Below, piece after piece: positions 20,571 through 30,066 of a DNA stretch of 64,000 bases. The notes below the pieces were generated by a model that saw only the letters and a list, made by a program, of their open reading frames with translations, made no database searches and was not told the DNA's origin. The DNA comes from Trichococcus patagoniensis. GTDB lineage: Bacteria; Bacillota; Bacilli; Lactobacillales; Aerococcaceae. The stretch covers positions 1 to 64,000 of the forward strand of contig NZ_QAOM01000012.1 of the NCBI RefSeq assembly GCF_003051085.1, read 5' to 3'. The position numbers were made by a program, and so were the translations under genes. How positions within the stretch are numbered: the first letter of the stretch is position 1; the number at the start of each line of letters is the position of its first letter.

Positions 20571-20611
20571 GCAAAGACGCCGAGAGCCAGTTTCGGCGTT
20601 CTTGCTTATTA
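20567..20611 (+). terminator. Terminator-like hairpin after Lrp-type gene
   Basis: ATAAGCAA-GACGCCGA pairs with TCGGCGTTC-TTGCTTAT. The downstream T tract is short and broken, so termination may be weak. Confidence 0.6.
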
Positions 20612-20627
20612 TTCGCGTTTTTCTCGC

Positions 20628-20765
20628 TCTTCTCCGGTGAACGGAGGCTTCGCCGGAGTTGAGCCAACATTCATGATGCGATCTCCGATAAGCGCGGCTT
20701 CGTCGGAGCTGCGGCTGATCATTACCGGTGATCTCCGGTGGGCGGTCGTCTCGCCGGAGCTGACG
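20628..20765 (+). repeat. Cluster of CTCCGG-type hairpins
   Basis: Three palindromes (near 20635, 20685 and 20728) of the CTCCGGTGA...TCGCCGGAG type lie between the Lrp-type gene and fic, spaced about 43-50 bp apart. Confidence 0.85.
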
Positions 20766-20831
20766 CTCGTGTCAGTCGCTATCTTCCCGTCAGCAAGCAC
20801 ACAATAAGGATGTGCGATTCTGTTTACTTAT

Positions 20832-20859
20832 TTGAAATCGAGGGGTCATCTGATACAAT
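20832..20859 (+). promoter_or_regulatory. Promoter of fic
   Basis: TTGAAA (20832-20837) and TACAAT (20854-20859) are separated by 16 bp and lie about 40 bp before the chosen fic start. The promoter occupies an in-frame TTG that could otherwise be mistaken for the start codon. Confidence 0.6.
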
Positions 20860-20900
20860 TATACCAACAGGGATTAAACCGAAACAGAGGGGGCGCCGGA

Positions 20901-21503
20901 GTGCTGGAAAATAAACTGGGTATCACCAGTCAAGTTGAGTTGGCTAAGGCGGAAGAGCGAGTCAGTAAAGCGAATGCGAAACGACTATTCGATTCAGGTG
21001 ATATTGAAAAATTGGAAATCGGTACATTTAAAGGCTTGGCTGATATCCACAGATATTTGTTTGAAGCTATTTATGATTTTGCGGGCAAGACCCGGACTGT
21101 GAATGTCTCGAAGGGGAATTCCAGATTTGCACCTGTCATGTACTTGGAAGTTTCACTAAATCAAATTGATAAAATGCCACAATCCACAATCGAGGAAATT
21201 GTTGCAAAATATGTAGAGATGAACATTGCCCATCCTTTCCGTGAAGGAAATGGACGCAGCACACGCATTTGGTTGGATCTGATTCTGAAGAAAGAACTGA
21301 AGAAAGTGGTGGACTGGAACCTGATCGACAAAGATGCTTATCAGTCAGCCATGGAACGCAGTCCTGTCAACGATCTGGAAATCAGATATCTGATAAGCAA
21401 TGCTTTGACCGCATCGATTGATGATCGGGAAGTATACATGAAGGGCATTGATGTCAGTTATTATTATGAGGGATACACAGAATATACGACTGAGGATCTT
21501 TAA
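20901..21503 (+). CDS. fic: Fic-family protein adenylyltransferase, class III (self-inhibited)
   Basis: A 200-residue Fic protein with the complete catalytic motif [12 protein letters not shown] (H111 onward). It should transfer AMP from ATP to a protein target. The C-terminal segment VSYYYEG provides the inhibitory S-x-x-x-E-G motif (S186, E190), matching class III enzymes such as Neisseria NmFic, in which the inhibitory helix is part of the same chain and no separate antitoxin is needed. GTG 20901 follows AGAGGGGGC, whereas the longer in-frame TTG lies in the promoter. NmFic modifies DNA gyrase subunit B; whether this one does is inference. It is flanked by a terminator and hairpin repeats, so it is a single-gene unit. 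Confidence 0.93.
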   Translation: MLENKLGITSQVELAKAEERVSKANAKRLFDSGDIEKLEIGTFKGLADIHRYLFEAIYDFAGKTRTVNVSKGNSRFAPVMYLEVSLNQIDKMPQSTIEEIVAKYVEMNIAHPFREGNGRSTRIWLDLILKKELKKVVDWNLIDKDAYQSAMERSPVNDLEIRYLISNALTASIDDREVYMKGIDVSYYYEGYTEYTTEDL

Positions 21504-21510
21504 TGTTGAT

Positions 21511-21553
21511 AAAAAGCCGCAAACGTCACTAATTTGACATTTGCGGCTTTTTT
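21511..21553 (+). terminator. Terminator after fic
   Basis: AAAAAGCCGCAAA (21511-21523) pairs with TTTGCGGCTTTTTT (21540-21553). It lies 8 bp past the stop. Confidence 0.85.
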
Positions 21554-21584
21554 GTTGCGTTTCAGGCCAGCCCCAAGACGGGGT

Positions 21585-21745
21585 TCGGCGAGTAAAGAGA
21601 TTCAATCGGTCCGGATCTCCGGGGAACGACCCGTTAGCCGGAGATCAGCACCAAAGACCGAATCTCAACTCCGATAAAGCCCGTGTCACCGGAGATGAGC
21701 GGGAAAAATGGAGACTGTCCTCCGGCGGGGAGCGCTTCGCCGGAG
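21585..21745 (+). repeat. Cluster of CTCCGG-type hairpins between convergent genes
   Basis: About three palindromes with linkers GATCAGC and AACAGG lie between fic and the minus-strand AraC-type gene. Confidence 0.8.
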
Positions 21746-21834
21746 AACAGGACACCAAATACAGCAACACCTTCTGCGGCCACTTGATATCGACCAAACC
21801 GCCGGTCAGCGCAACAGCGGAAGCGAGCACGCTG

Positions 21835-22788
21835 CTATTTATTCTGCGGCAACCGCATCTCATACTGTGTGCGGTATGTCACCGGGGTCTGGTTATACCA
21901 ATATTTGAATATCTTATGGAAATGGCTGTAGCTTTGGTAACCTACTTCGGCAGCAATATTTTGGATGGATAGGTCGGTATTTTGCAGCAGCAGGCCGGCG
22001 TTTTCCATCTTTTTTTCGGTGATGATTTTGGTGATCTGTTTGCCGGTGTGTTTTTTGATGTAACGCGACAGGTAGCTTTCGCTGTAGTTGAAGCGTTCGG
22101 CGACATCGGCCAGGGATGTCGTCTGGTAATTGGCTTCAATGTAGCTCAACAGTGCCAGGACTTTGTCGTCAATTCCGTAATAGCTGTATTCATTGAACTC
22201 GAGCAATTCGGCGAACAGCTGCAAAACCTCGCTGGCCAGCAAAAAGGGCTTGGCGGCGCTCTCTCGGGCGTAGGTCGTCAAGATGACCTGTAGCAGTCCG
22301 GCCAAATTGCGTTTGTGGTTGTTCGGGAAATAGAGATAGTCGAGATTATCATTTTCCCGCAAAAACGTGCCGATGAAATTATCGGAGTTGAAAAGATTCC
22401 GGAAAGTGCCATGCTGCATCTCGTCGGCCTTGATGCAGATGTTGAAGATGATCGCGTCGGGATCGACGACTTTGAGCGAGTGGGCGCTGGCCAGGTTCAT
22501 GATGCAGATGTCGCCGCTGCTCATGTAGAATGATTTGGAGCCCATGCAATTTTCGATGACGCCGTTCAGGATGCAGATGATTTCGTAAAAATTGTGGCTG
22601 TGGTGCGGTGTTTCCTGCGACATCCGGTGGCCGATCAGGAAAATATCCTGCTGCTCGGCGGCCTCGATGCCCTTCAGCTGTTTGTCGGTCGTGATTTTGT
22701 TGTCGGCCCACACCCCCTCGAAATCGACCGATGGCATGAAATCATCCATCAGAATTTTATCGTAATGTTGAAAAAGTACGTTGTTCAA
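21835..22788 (-). CDS. AraC-family transcriptional regulator of the rhamnose/pectin locus
   Basis: A 317-residue regulator with an N-terminal cupin-like sensor domain (HRMSQETPHHSHNFYEIICILNG near 50) and two C-terminal helix-turn-helix units (SLADVAERFNYSESYLSRYIKK near 218 and IQNIAAEVGYQSYSHFHKIFK near 268). It starts at TTG 22788, with AAGGAGG about 9 nt upstream. It is divergent from the GH78 rhamnosidase gene and is the likely activator of that operon in response to rhamnose or a pectin fragment. Confidence 0.9.
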   Translation of the reverse strand: MNNVLFQHYDKILMDDFMPSVDFEGVWADNKITTDKQLKGIEAAEQQDIFLIGHRMSQETPHHSHNFYEIICILNGVIENCMGSKSFYMSSGDICIMNLASAHSLKVVDPDAIIFNICIKADEMQHGTFRNLFNSDNFIGTFLRENDNLDYLYFPNNHKRNLAGLLQVILTTYARESAAKPFLLASEVLQLFAELLEFNEYSYYGIDDKVLALLSYIEANYQTTSLADVAERFNYSESYLSRYIKKHTGKQITKIITEKKMENAGLLLQNTDLSIQNIAAEVGYQSYSHFHKIFKYWYNQTPVTYRTQYEMRLPQNK

Positions 22789-22876
22789 TCAAAAAACCTC
22801 CTTAGGACAAAAAAACGCATGATGAGGACAAGAGATGCTATTGATACCGCATACATAGCGGTGTTAAAGTTGTGCA

Positions 22877-22890
22877 TGTAAAGGTTATCA
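22877..22890 (+). promoter_or_regulatory. cre-like site before the rhamnosidase gene
   Basis: TGTAAAGGTTATCA matches the CcpA consensus TGWAANCGNTNWCA at all defined positions but one (G for C at position 7). It lies in the divergent gap 67 bp upstream of the GH78 start. Confidence 0.45.
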
Positions 22891-22956
22891 CCGACCGATG
22901 CGATATTTTGACTCGATGATAACAGTTTTTGAAGCCGACTACAAGGAGGAAATGCT

Positions 22957-25335
22957 GTGTTGCAAAATCAAATGAATAAAGAAGTGAAGGAATGGAAAGG
23001 GAAATGGATCGAACCGGTCCAAGCGACGATCATGGAAGAGCCGGTTTTTACGCTGCAGGAAATGTTTTCCGGAAAAATCCTGCCGCAAGCGCCGGTAGAG
23101 GAACGGCTGCATCCTGTGCAATTGTTGAAGAAGATCTTCACCACAGCGCAGGGGAAACAAGTCGCAAAGGCGACGCTGACGCTGACGGCGCACGGGATTT
23201 ACACGGCCAAGATAAATGGGCGGAAAGTGACGGCTGCCTTGTTCACGCCTGATAATACCGCTTACGACAAATATTTGCAGTATCAGGAGTATGATGTGAC
23301 CGACCACTTGTCAGAAGAGAATGTTTGGACCGTCGCTTTGGCTGACGGTTGGTACGGCGGTCGCGTAAGCGTCAACGGCGGCAGCGCGCAATTCGGGAAC
23401 AAGCTGGGGATATTGGGGGAAATCGAAATCTCCTATACTGACGGCACGACCGAATGCATAGGAACCGACGAACAATTCGTATCCACTACCGGAAAGTATA
23501 TATACAGCGACATATTCATCGGCGAAAAACAGGATCTGAGCTTAGTATCGGCTGATTGGGAGACGAGCGTCGATGTGGCAGGCTTGGAAAACGTTCAGGA
23601 ATCGGACTATCCTTTCGACAACCTGGTCCCGCAAAAAGGCGCCTACGTCAAAGCCCAGGAAAAGCTCGAGCCAATCGCGATATGGAAAGAGGGCGTTGCT
23701 CAGATCATCGACTTCGGCCAGGTGATCGCGGGACGCGTGCGCTTGGAAATCGATTTGGCAAAAGGGCAGGAAATCGTGCTGGAGCATAGCGAAGCGTTGA
23801 ACGAAGCGGGGCTGTTCTTCAACAACATCGTCGGCCGCAACAAGGATCAGCGCGACGTCTACATCGGGCGGGGGCAACAAGAAAAGTTGGAGCCGGATTT
23901 CACATTCCACGGCTTCCGTTACGTCCGTTTGAACGGATACGACGGTGTTCTGGATAAATCAATGCTGAAGGCGATCGTACTGCATACAGATATGCAGAAG
24001 ACCGGCAGCTTCCGGACGGATAATGAAAAAGTCAACCAGCTGCTGCACAACATCGAGTGGAGCCAGAAGGGCAACATGCTGTCGATTCCGACCGATTGCC
24101 CGCAGCGCGAACGGGTTGGCTGGACCGGCGACATGCAGGTGTTCGCCCCGACAGCGACTTTCTTCATGGATGTCTACGACTTCATCGGTCGCTGGCTGGA
24201 CAGCGTCAGGGCAGATCAGCTGGAAAACGGCGAAGTGGTCGATTACTCCCCGGCGCCGAGCGATTATTTCAACCTGCCGTCCCTGACCGGCACCCATTCG
24301 TCGGCAGGTTGGGGCGATGCGATCATCCTGGTTCCGTGGACGCTCTATCAGCGCTATGGAAATAAGGGAATCCTGGCCGAGAACTATGCGGCAATGCTCA
24401 AATGGCATGCGTTCAGCAAAGCAAGCGCGGCCGGAGACAAAGCGGGGAATGCACGTTATCTCTGGGATACCAAGTTCCATTTCGGCGACTGGATGTTCCC
24501 GAGCTACATGATCGGTCCGGATTTCAAAGGGCCGATTGCGACTTCGGAAGCGACGAAGGAAATTTTCGGCACAGCCTTTTTGGCCCATTCCAGCGCGTTG
24601 CTGGGCGACATCGCCGAAGTCCTCGGCCAGGATGAAGCGGCTGCGGAATACCGCGCTTATGCGGAAAAGGTCAAGGCCGCGTTCGAGGAGGCCTACTGGC
24701 AGAACGGCCTCCTGCAGGTCGATCTGCAGGGCTGCTATGTGATTGCGGTCGCGTTCGATATGCTGAGCGGATCCGCCAAGCAGTCGGCGGTGAAGCGCTT
24801 GGTCGAATTGGTGGCGGCCAACGGCAACCGTTTGGATACCGGCTTCTTGTCGGTTCCGTATTTGCTGGATGTCTTGGTAGATAACGGAGAAGAGGAGGCA
24901 GCCCGCCGCGTGTTCCTGCAGGAAGAATGTCCGTCCTGGCTGTATGAAGTGAACAATGGCGCGACGACCATCTGGGAATCGTGGGCAGGTATCCAGCCCG
25001 ACGGCAGAGTGGGCGACCATTCCTTCAACCACTACGCTTTCGGCTGCGTGGGCGACTGGATGGTCCGCAAGATTGCCGGGCTGCAGGTGAAGGAACCGGG
25101 ATTCAAGCAGTTCTACGTCACCCCGAACACGCGCTTAGGCATCGAAGCCTTCGAGTTGGCGTACGAAACGGCTTACGGCTCGATCGAAATCGTTCTGCAG
25201 GAAAACCAGCTGACGGTACGCGTACCGGAGCAGACACGCGCCTTCGTCAAGCTACCGGCTGGCGAAAGAGAATTGATTGGCGGCAGCTATACTTTCGACC
25301 TGCAAGAGCCCGTAGCGGTCCCTACGATCGGCTGA
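22957..25335 (+). CDS. GH78 alpha-L-rhamnosidase
   Basis: A 792-residue cytoplasmic enzyme (no signal peptide) that removes terminal L-rhamnose from oligosaccharides or glycosides. The order is a beta-sandwich N-terminal part, the (alpha/alpha)6 barrel from about residue 340, and a C-terminal beta domain. DCPQRERVGWTGD supplies D380, E385 and D392 with the same 5- and 7-residue spacing as the acidic residues of Bacillus RhaB (D567, E572, D579). IWESW supplies the general base, E674. The start is GTG 22957, 7 nt after AAGGAGG. It leads the plus-strand pectin genes. Confidence 0.93.
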   Translation: MLQNQMNKEVKEWKGKWIEPVQATIMEEPVFTLQEMFSGKILPQAPVEERLHPVQLLKKIFTTAQGKQVAKATLTLTAHGIYTAKINGRKVTAALFTPDNTAYDKYLQYQEYDVTDHLSEENVWTVALADGWYGGRVSVNGGSAQFGNKLGILGEIEISYTDGTTECIGTDEQFVSTTGKYIYSDIFIGEKQDLSLVSADWETSVDVAGLENVQESDYPFDNLVPQKGAYVKAQEKLEPIAIWKEGVAQIIDFGQVIAGRVRLEIDLAKGQEIVLEHSEALNEAGLFFNNIVGRNKDQRDVYIGRGQQEKLEPDFTFHGFRYVRLNGYDGVLDKSMLKAIVLHTDMQKTGSFRTDNEKVNQLLHNIEWSQKGNMLSIPTDCPQRERVGWTGDMQVFAPTATFFMDVYDFIGRWLDSVRADQLENGEVVDYSPAPSDYFNLPSLTGTHSSAGWGDAIILVPWTLYQRYGNKGILAENYAAMLKWHAFSKASAAGDKAGNARYLWDTKFHFGDWMFPSYMIGPDFKGPIATSEATKEIFGTAFLAHSSALLGDIAEVLGQDEAAAEYRAYAEKVKAAFEEAYWQNGLLQVDLQGCYVIAVAFDMLSGSAKQSAVKRLVELVAANGNRLDTGFLSVPYLLDVLVDNGEEEAARRVFLQEECPSWLYEVNNGATTIWESWAGIQPDGRVGDHSFNHYAFGCVGDWMVRKIAGLQVKEPGFKQFYVTPNTRLGIEAFELAYETAYGSIEIVLQENQLTVRVPEQTRAFVKLPAGERELIGGSYTFDLQEPVAVPTIG

Positions 25336-25447
25336 CCAACCCGAAACAAAAACACTAGTCATCCAGCAACAAAACCATTTCCGCATCAGGGGCGGGTTGT
25401 CGCCCCAGAGCGGAATCCAATTTGAAAAACGAAAGGGAAGAGATGTA

Positions 25448-26686
25448 ATGAAAAAGACAAAATTGAAGGTTGGCATTTTGAGCATGACTTTGTTGAACCT
25501 GAGCGCCTTGGTAATCACGAGCGCTTTCGGAGCAATCATGGCATCGTTTCCGGGTGAACCGATTTCGAAAATCCAGATGATCGGCACAATCCCTGGGTTG
25601 GGTTCTATGCTGATCACGTTGGTGGTAGGGGTTTTGGCGATGCGCATCCCCAAGAAATTCTTGGCGCTTATCGGTATCCTCTGCGTCGCTTTGGGCGGGT
25701 TGCTGCCGCTTGCTTTTCACTCAACTGTAAACGCTTTACTCGTGTGCGCACTGATCATGGGAATCGGCTTGGGCTTCATCGGCACGATCAATCCGATGCT
25801 GATTTCCATGTATTTTGACGGGGAAGAGCGCGCCTCCTTGATGGGCGTCGGGACGGCCATCAACTCGATCGGCCTGATGGTCATGATGATTGTCGGTAGC
25901 ACGCTCGGGGCACAAAATTGGGAAAACACCTATCTGGTTTTCCTGCTTGCTTTGCTGATTTTCTTCGTGGTGATGCTGTTCCTGCCGTTGGATAAAGTGG
26001 AAACGCAAAACGGTAACGCAGGCCACGCGCATGGTCCGCAGGGCAAACCGTCGCTCCTGTCCGTATTCAAGGACATGAACAAGTATGTGCTGTGGGTATC
26101 TTTATTGGCGTTTGCAATTTCATTCCTTTATACGATCTATCCGAGCAACTTGTCGCTTGTCATCGCGCAAAAGAATTTCGGCGGAACCGCCATTACCGGG
26201 CTCGTTAATGCGCTCGGCACGGTCGGTGGCCTAATCGCCGGCTTTACGATCAGCCGCATCAACCGCGTCCTGAAAGACAAATCGATCGCAATCGGCTTCA
26301 TTTTGATTGCCGTATCCTATCTTTTGGTCTGTTACGCACAAAATATCGTGATGATAGTATTGGGTGCCGGCCTGTCCGGTATCGCGATGGCCATGATCTA
26401 CTCGACCATCCCGTTCTACGTTTCCATCATCGCAAAACCGTTCCAAATCGCGATCGCAATGTCCATCTTCCAATTCCTGAACGGACTGGGTGGCATCATT
26501 TCCCCAATCGTGCTGGCCGGATTGGGCGTTGCCTCGGGTCCGAGCGCCGTCCTTTTCGGAGCGATCTGCTGCTTCGTGATCGGCTTCGGCCTGCTCGTCA
26601 TCAATTTTGGCAAGAACGCTTTGGCCAACAGGTATGAACACCAGGCAGTCGAGGCAGATGCGGTACTGGATGAAGCACAAGCATAA
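25448..26686 (+). CDS. MFS transporter, probably for rhamnosides or oligosaccharides
   Basis: A 412-residue, 12-helix MFS permease. The start ATG 25448 follows AAAGGGAAGAG; a longer frame from 25397 covers untranslated sequence with a small G/C hairpin. It lies 112 bp after the GH78 gene and before hairpin repeats. Since the GH78 enzyme is intracellular, this carrier is a natural candidate for importing its substrate. The substrate itself cannot be read from the sequence. Confidence 0.85.
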   Translation: MKKTKLKVGILSMTLLNLSALVITSAFGAIMASFPGEPISKIQMIGTIPGLGSMLITLVVGVLAMRIPKKFLALIGILCVALGGLLPLAFHSTVNALLVCALIMGIGLGFIGTINPMLISMYFDGEERASLMGVGTAINSIGLMVMMIVGSTLGAQNWENTYLVFLLALLIFFVVMLFLPLDKVETQNGNAGHAHGPQGKPSLLSVFKDMNKYVLWVSLLAFAISFLYTIYPSNLSLVIAQKNFGGTAITGLVNALGTVGGLIAGFTISRINRVLKDKSIAIGFILIAVSYLLVCYAQNIVMIVLGAGLSGIAMAMIYSTIPFYVSIIAKPFQIAIAMSIFQFLNGLGGIISPIVLAGLGVASGPSAVLFGAICCFVIGFGLLVINFGKNALANRYEHQAVEADAVLDEAQA

Positions 26687-26696
26687 AATTTAGGGC

Positions 26697-26865
26697 TGGC
26701 CGGAGCATCCGGCCTTAAAGAGCAGTCTACCTCCGGCGAAGCCGTGCGTCCCCGGAGGTAATGCTGGCAAATGATGCATCAACTTCGGCGAGGGTTGCTT
26801 CACCGGAGAACGCGGCAGAAAAGAAGCGCCACCTCCGATGAAGGCAGTGTTCACCGGAGAACAAA
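26697..26865 (+). repeat. Cluster of CTCCGG-type hairpins
   Basis: Three palindromes, the middle one ending in CACCGGAGAACGCGGC, follow the MFS gene immediately. A near copy of the first one recurs at 27050. Confidence 0.85.
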
Positions 26866-26913
26866 TAAATTCGAAACTAGTAACGAAATCCACAACAGAA
26901 AATTAACAGAGTA

Positions 26914-26971
26914 AAGAGCCCCGCTGAGCAGCTGATCATACCGATCCAGCCTGTTCAGCGGGGTTCTTTCG
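26914..26971 (+). terminator. Terminator between the two hairpin clusters
   Basis: AGAGCCCCGCTGA-CAG pairs with CTG-TCAGCGGGGTTCT over a longer loop, followed by a T-rich stretch (TTCTTTCGTTTT). Confidence 0.7.
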
Positions 26972-27044
26972 TTTTCAAACAAATGTCATTAATCCCGGGA
27001 AATGAGATTTGTTGAATTTTAGGAGCGGTGGTGATTCAAGGTAA

Positions 27045-27215
27045 ATGTTTGGCCGGAGGATCCGGCCGCAAAGGGCACCGTACCTCCGGCGAAGCCGTGC
27101 GTCCCCGGAGGTAATGCTGGGAAGTGATGCACCATCTCCGGCGAGGGTTGGCTCGCAGGAGGACAGCGCCCCAAAGACGCGCCAGCTCCGACGAAGCCGC
27201 TTCTCATCGGAGCTG
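27045..27215 (+). repeat. Second cluster of CTCCGG-type hairpins, partial duplicate of 26697-26865
   Basis: GGCCGGAGGATCCGGCC, CTCCGGCGAAGCCGTGCGTCC and GGAGGTAATGCTGG also occur in the cluster at 26697, so the two look like a local duplication on either side of the terminator. The remaining 200 bp up to GH105 hold no other clear element apart from a weak cre-like site. Confidence 0.8.
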
Positions 27216-27377
27216 CCGACCAAACTAAGCCTAGACATATCCAAAAGCACTCTAATACAATTATTTGTTGCATCCTAACGTGCATCCGCATACAATGGGT
27301 GTGCAACTTTAGACAGTTTTTGTTCAATAACCGCCATATTTTTCGTTTGGATTGCTTGTTATTATTAACTCATCAAA

Positions 27378-27390
27378 TGAAAGCGATTCA
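27378..27390 (+). promoter_or_regulatory. Weak cre-like site before the GH105 gene
   Basis: TGAAAGCGATTCA resembles a CcpA site but is one base short in the right half. It lies 25 bp upstream of the start codon. Confidence 0.25.
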
Positions 27391-27414
27391 TAATTTCGAA
27401 AAGGTGGTAAAGTA

Positions 27415-28521
27415 ATGGTGATAACTGAACAATTATTTGTGACGAAGGAATTGGTCGAGTCAAAAATCGATTTGTTGATCGAGAATCTGACGACCATCAA
27501 AGATAACAGCGGAGAGTTCCTGTTGGACTTCGACGGACTGAAAGTCGACGACAAAAGCTGGACGATCTGGAATTGGCCGCAAGGGGTCGGCTTGTACGGC
27601 ATCTATAAAAATTATCGCAACACAAAAAATCCGCGCTCGTTGGCGGTCGTAGAAGAATGGTTCGAAGCGCGGATGGCCGAAGGAGCGCCGCCGAAGAACG
27701 TGAACACGATGGCGCCGCTGCTGACGATGGCGTATCTGTACGAAGACACAAAAGACTCGCGCTACTTGCCTTACCTGGAACAATGGGCGGAATGGGTCAT
27801 GAAGGATATGCCGCGGACGAACGAAAACGGACTGCAGCACGAAACTTACGGACCGTCGAACACGAACCAGCTGTGGGATGACACCTTGATGATGACCGTA
27901 TTGCCGCTGGCGAAAATCGGCGTTTTGTTGGACCGTCCCGAATACCTGGAGGAGGCGCGTTACCAGTTCCTGCTGCACATCAAATTCCTGATGGACAAAA
28001 AGACGGGGCTTTGGTACCATGGCTGGACTTTTGAAGAAAATCACAATTATGCCGAAGCATTCTGGGCGCGAGGGAATTGCTGGTTGACAATCGCGATTCC
28101 GGAAATCATCGAGATTTTGGACTTGCGCGAAGGCGATGCATTCCGTGAATTCTTGATCCAAACATTGGAAGCGCAGGCAAAAGCGATTGCGGAACTTCAG
28201 AATGAATGCGGTTTATGGCACACGCTATTGGACGATCCGACTTCCTATATCGAATCATCCGCGACAGCTGGTTTTGCTTACGGCTTGTTGAAAGCGGTAC
28301 ATAAACGTTACTTGCCGCAGGAATACAAAGAAGTCGCCTACAAAGCCATCAGCGGTCTGTTGGAACAGATCGACGAAAACGGCGAAGTGCAGAACGTGTC
28401 GGTCGGAACCGGCATGGGCGATTGCTTGGAATTCTACAAGAACATCGACAAAACGGCGATGCCGTACGGACAATCATTGACAGTATTGTGCTTGACGGAA
28501 CTTCTCGTTTCATACTGCTGA
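27415..28521 (+). CDS. GH105 unsaturated rhamnogalacturonyl hydrolase
   Basis: A 368-residue cytoplasmic (alpha/alpha)6-barrel enzyme. It cleaves the unsaturated galacturonic acid that pectate or rhamnogalacturonan lyases leave at the non-reducing end. The catalytic aspartate is in NQLWDDTLMM (D155/D156), corresponding to D143 of YteR, and WARGNCW near residue 222 is another family block. There is no signal peptide. It starts a run that continues with the TRAP transporter 25 bp later, which suggests the transporter brings in the unsaturated disaccharide or uronate. Confidence 0.92.
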   Translation: MVITEQLFVTKELVESKIDLLIENLTTIKDNSGEFLLDFDGLKVDDKSWTIWNWPQGVGLYGIYKNYRNTKNPRSLAVVEEWFEARMAEGAPPKNVNTMAPLLTMAYLYEDTKDSRYLPYLEQWAEWVMKDMPRTNENGLQHETYGPSNTNQLWDDTLMMTVLPLAKIGVLLDRPEYLEEARYQFLLHIKFLMDKKTGLWYHGWTFEENHNYAEAFWARGNCWLTIAIPEIIEILDLREGDAFREFLIQTLEAQAKAIAELQNECGLWHTLLDDPTSYIESSATAGFAYGLLKAVHKRYLPQEYKEVAYKAISGLLEQIDENGEVQNVSVGTGMGDCLEFYKNIDKTAMPYGQSLTVLCLTELLVSYC

Positions 28522-28545
28522 TCATACAGACAAGGGAGAAAGATC

Positions 28546-29559
28546 ATGAAGAAGAAACATTTATTATCAGTTGTTTTGATGTCCGTACTTGGCAGCGGCT
28601 TGTTGGTAGGTTGCGGAAACACAGAATCATCCGCCGATGATGCGATCGTGCTGCGCTATGCCTATGCCAGCAATAGCCAACCGGTTATCGATTCGATGAA
28701 GGAATTCGGTCGTCTGATCGAAGAAAAGACCGATGGCGAAGTGGTTGTTGAGTATTTCCCGGACGGCCAGCTCGGCGGTGAAACCGAACTGATCGAGTTG
28801 ACGCAAACCGGCGGGATCGACTTCACGAAAGTCAGCGGATCCGCTTTGGAAAGTTTCTCGAAAGATTATTCCATTTTCGGGGTGCCCTACATTTTCGACA
28901 GCGAGGAGCATTTCTACTCAGTCATGGAAGATCCGGAAATCATGGATGGCATCTATAATTCGACAGCCGAGCTTGGTTTTGTTGGTTTGACCTATTACGA
29001 TTCCGGACAGCGCAGCTTCTATATGACGGACGGCCCAATCAATACGCCGGACGATTTGAAAGGCAAAAAGATCCGCGTCATGCAGAGTGAAACGGCGATC
29101 AAAATGGTCGAGCTGCTCGGCGGGTCCCCTGTTCCGATGGGAAGCGGTGAAGTCTACACGTCGCTCCAGTCGAACCTGATCGACGGTGCCGAAAACAATG
29201 AATTCGTTTTGTTTACAGCCGGGCACGGAGGTGTCGCGAAGTACTATTCCTATGATGCCCATACGCGTGTTCCCGATGTCGTGATCATGAACGATTCCGT
29301 GAAAGAACGCTTAAACGACGAACAGTATGAAGCAGTTCTGGAAGCGGCTGAAGAGTCGACGGTGTACGAGAAGAGCGTATTCAAGGAAGCGGTCGAGAAA
29401 GAAAAAGAAACAGCAGTGGCAGAATACGGCATCATTTTCAATGAAGTTGACATCGCACCTTTCCAGGCAGCGGTCCAACCATTGCACGAGACATTCAAAA
29501 ACAATGAAACGTACAGCGAATTGTATCAGCTGATTCGCGCGCACGCAGAAGAAGAGTGA
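28546..29559 (+). CDS. TRAP transporter substrate-binding lipoprotein, DctP family
   Basis: A 337-residue DctP-type binding protein with a lipoprotein signal ending in LLVGC (Cys23), as needed in a Gram-positive with no periplasm. Family features include DGQLGGETELIELTQ near residue 70, DDLKGKKIRVMQSE near 169 and SNLIDGAENN near 205. It captures organic acids or uronates for the DctQ/DctM proteins encoded next. The operon context suggests a hexuronate or unsaturated uronate ligand. Confidence 0.93.
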   Translation: MKKKHLLSVVLMSVLGSGLLVGCGNTESSADDAIVLRYAYASNSQPVIDSMKEFGRLIEEKTDGEVVVEYFPDGQLGGETELIELTQTGGIDFTKVSGSALESFSKDYSIFGVPYIFDSEEHFYSVMEDPEIMDGIYNSTAELGFVGLTYYDSGQRSFYMTDGPINTPDDLKGKKIRVMQSETAIKMVELLGGSPVPMGSGEVYTSLQSNLIDGAENNEFVLFTAGHGGVAKYYSYDAHTRVPDVVIMNDSVKERLNDEQYEAVLEAAEESTVYEKSVFKEAVEKEKETAVAEYGIIFNEVDIAPFQAAVQPLHETFKNNETYSELYQLIRAHAEEE

Positions 29560-29569
29560 GGAAACCGAC

Positions 29570-30064
29570 ATGGAAAAAATCAGAATGACGCTTGATAAAC
29601 TGCTGGAGTTGGTCTGTTCCGCCATTTTCGTGGTCATGATTGCTACGGTACTTTATCAAATCTTTACAAGAACGGTTTTGAACAATCCGAACACAATGAC
29701 AGAGGAATTTGTCCGCTTTGGATTGGTTTGGCTATCGATGCTGGCGCTGGCCTATGTCGTCGGCAAGAGAAGTCATATGTCGGTGACCTTATTGAGCGAT
29801 AACCTGAATGAAGCAAATAAGCGAAAATTGGAAATTGTTGTTCAAGTATTGTTTTTGATTTTCGCTGCACTCATCATGGTCTACGGAGGTTGGAAAGCCA
29901 TGTCTGTCACGATGGGTCAGATTTCACCGTCACTCTCCATTCCGATGGGTTATGTGTATCTGGCTGTTCCGATTGCAGGTGTCTTCATGTTCATCTATAG
30001 CTTGTTGAATCTGTTGCAAGGCAAGGATTCGGTTGAGAATGCAGAAGAAAGCGGGGAAATGTAA
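29570..30064 (+). CDS. TRAP transporter small permease, DctQ family
   Basis: A 164-residue protein with four membrane helices, the small subunit of a TRAP transporter. The conserved region around EEFVRFGLVWLSMLALAYVVGKRSHMSV near residue 45 fits DctQ. It lies 10 bp after the binding-protein gene and 2 bp before the large permease gene. Confidence 0.92.
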   Translation: MEKIRMTLDKLLELVCSAIFVVMIATVLYQIFTRTVLNNPNTMTEEFVRFGLVWLSMLALAYVVGKRSHMSVTLLSDNLNEANKRKLEIVVQVLFLIFAALIMVYGGWKAMSVTMGQISPSLSIPMGYVYLAVPIAGVFMFIYSLLNLLQGKDSVENAEESGEM

Positions 30065-30066
30065 TT

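Noticed and set aside
20832-20900. Longer N terminus of the Fic protein from TTG 20832
   Set aside because: This stretch contains a good promoter (TTGAAA-16-TACAAT), and a ribosome site precedes GTG 20901, where similarity to class III Fic proteins begins.
24057-25032. Long frames on both strands within the GH78 gene
   Set aside because: They are GC-rich shadows of the rhamnosidase reading frame; the GH78 frame has catalytic motifs at the right spacing.
25389-25406. Terminator between GH78 and MFS genes
   Set aside because: The 6-bp GGGGCG/CGCCCC hairpin has no T tract, so termination is not supported.
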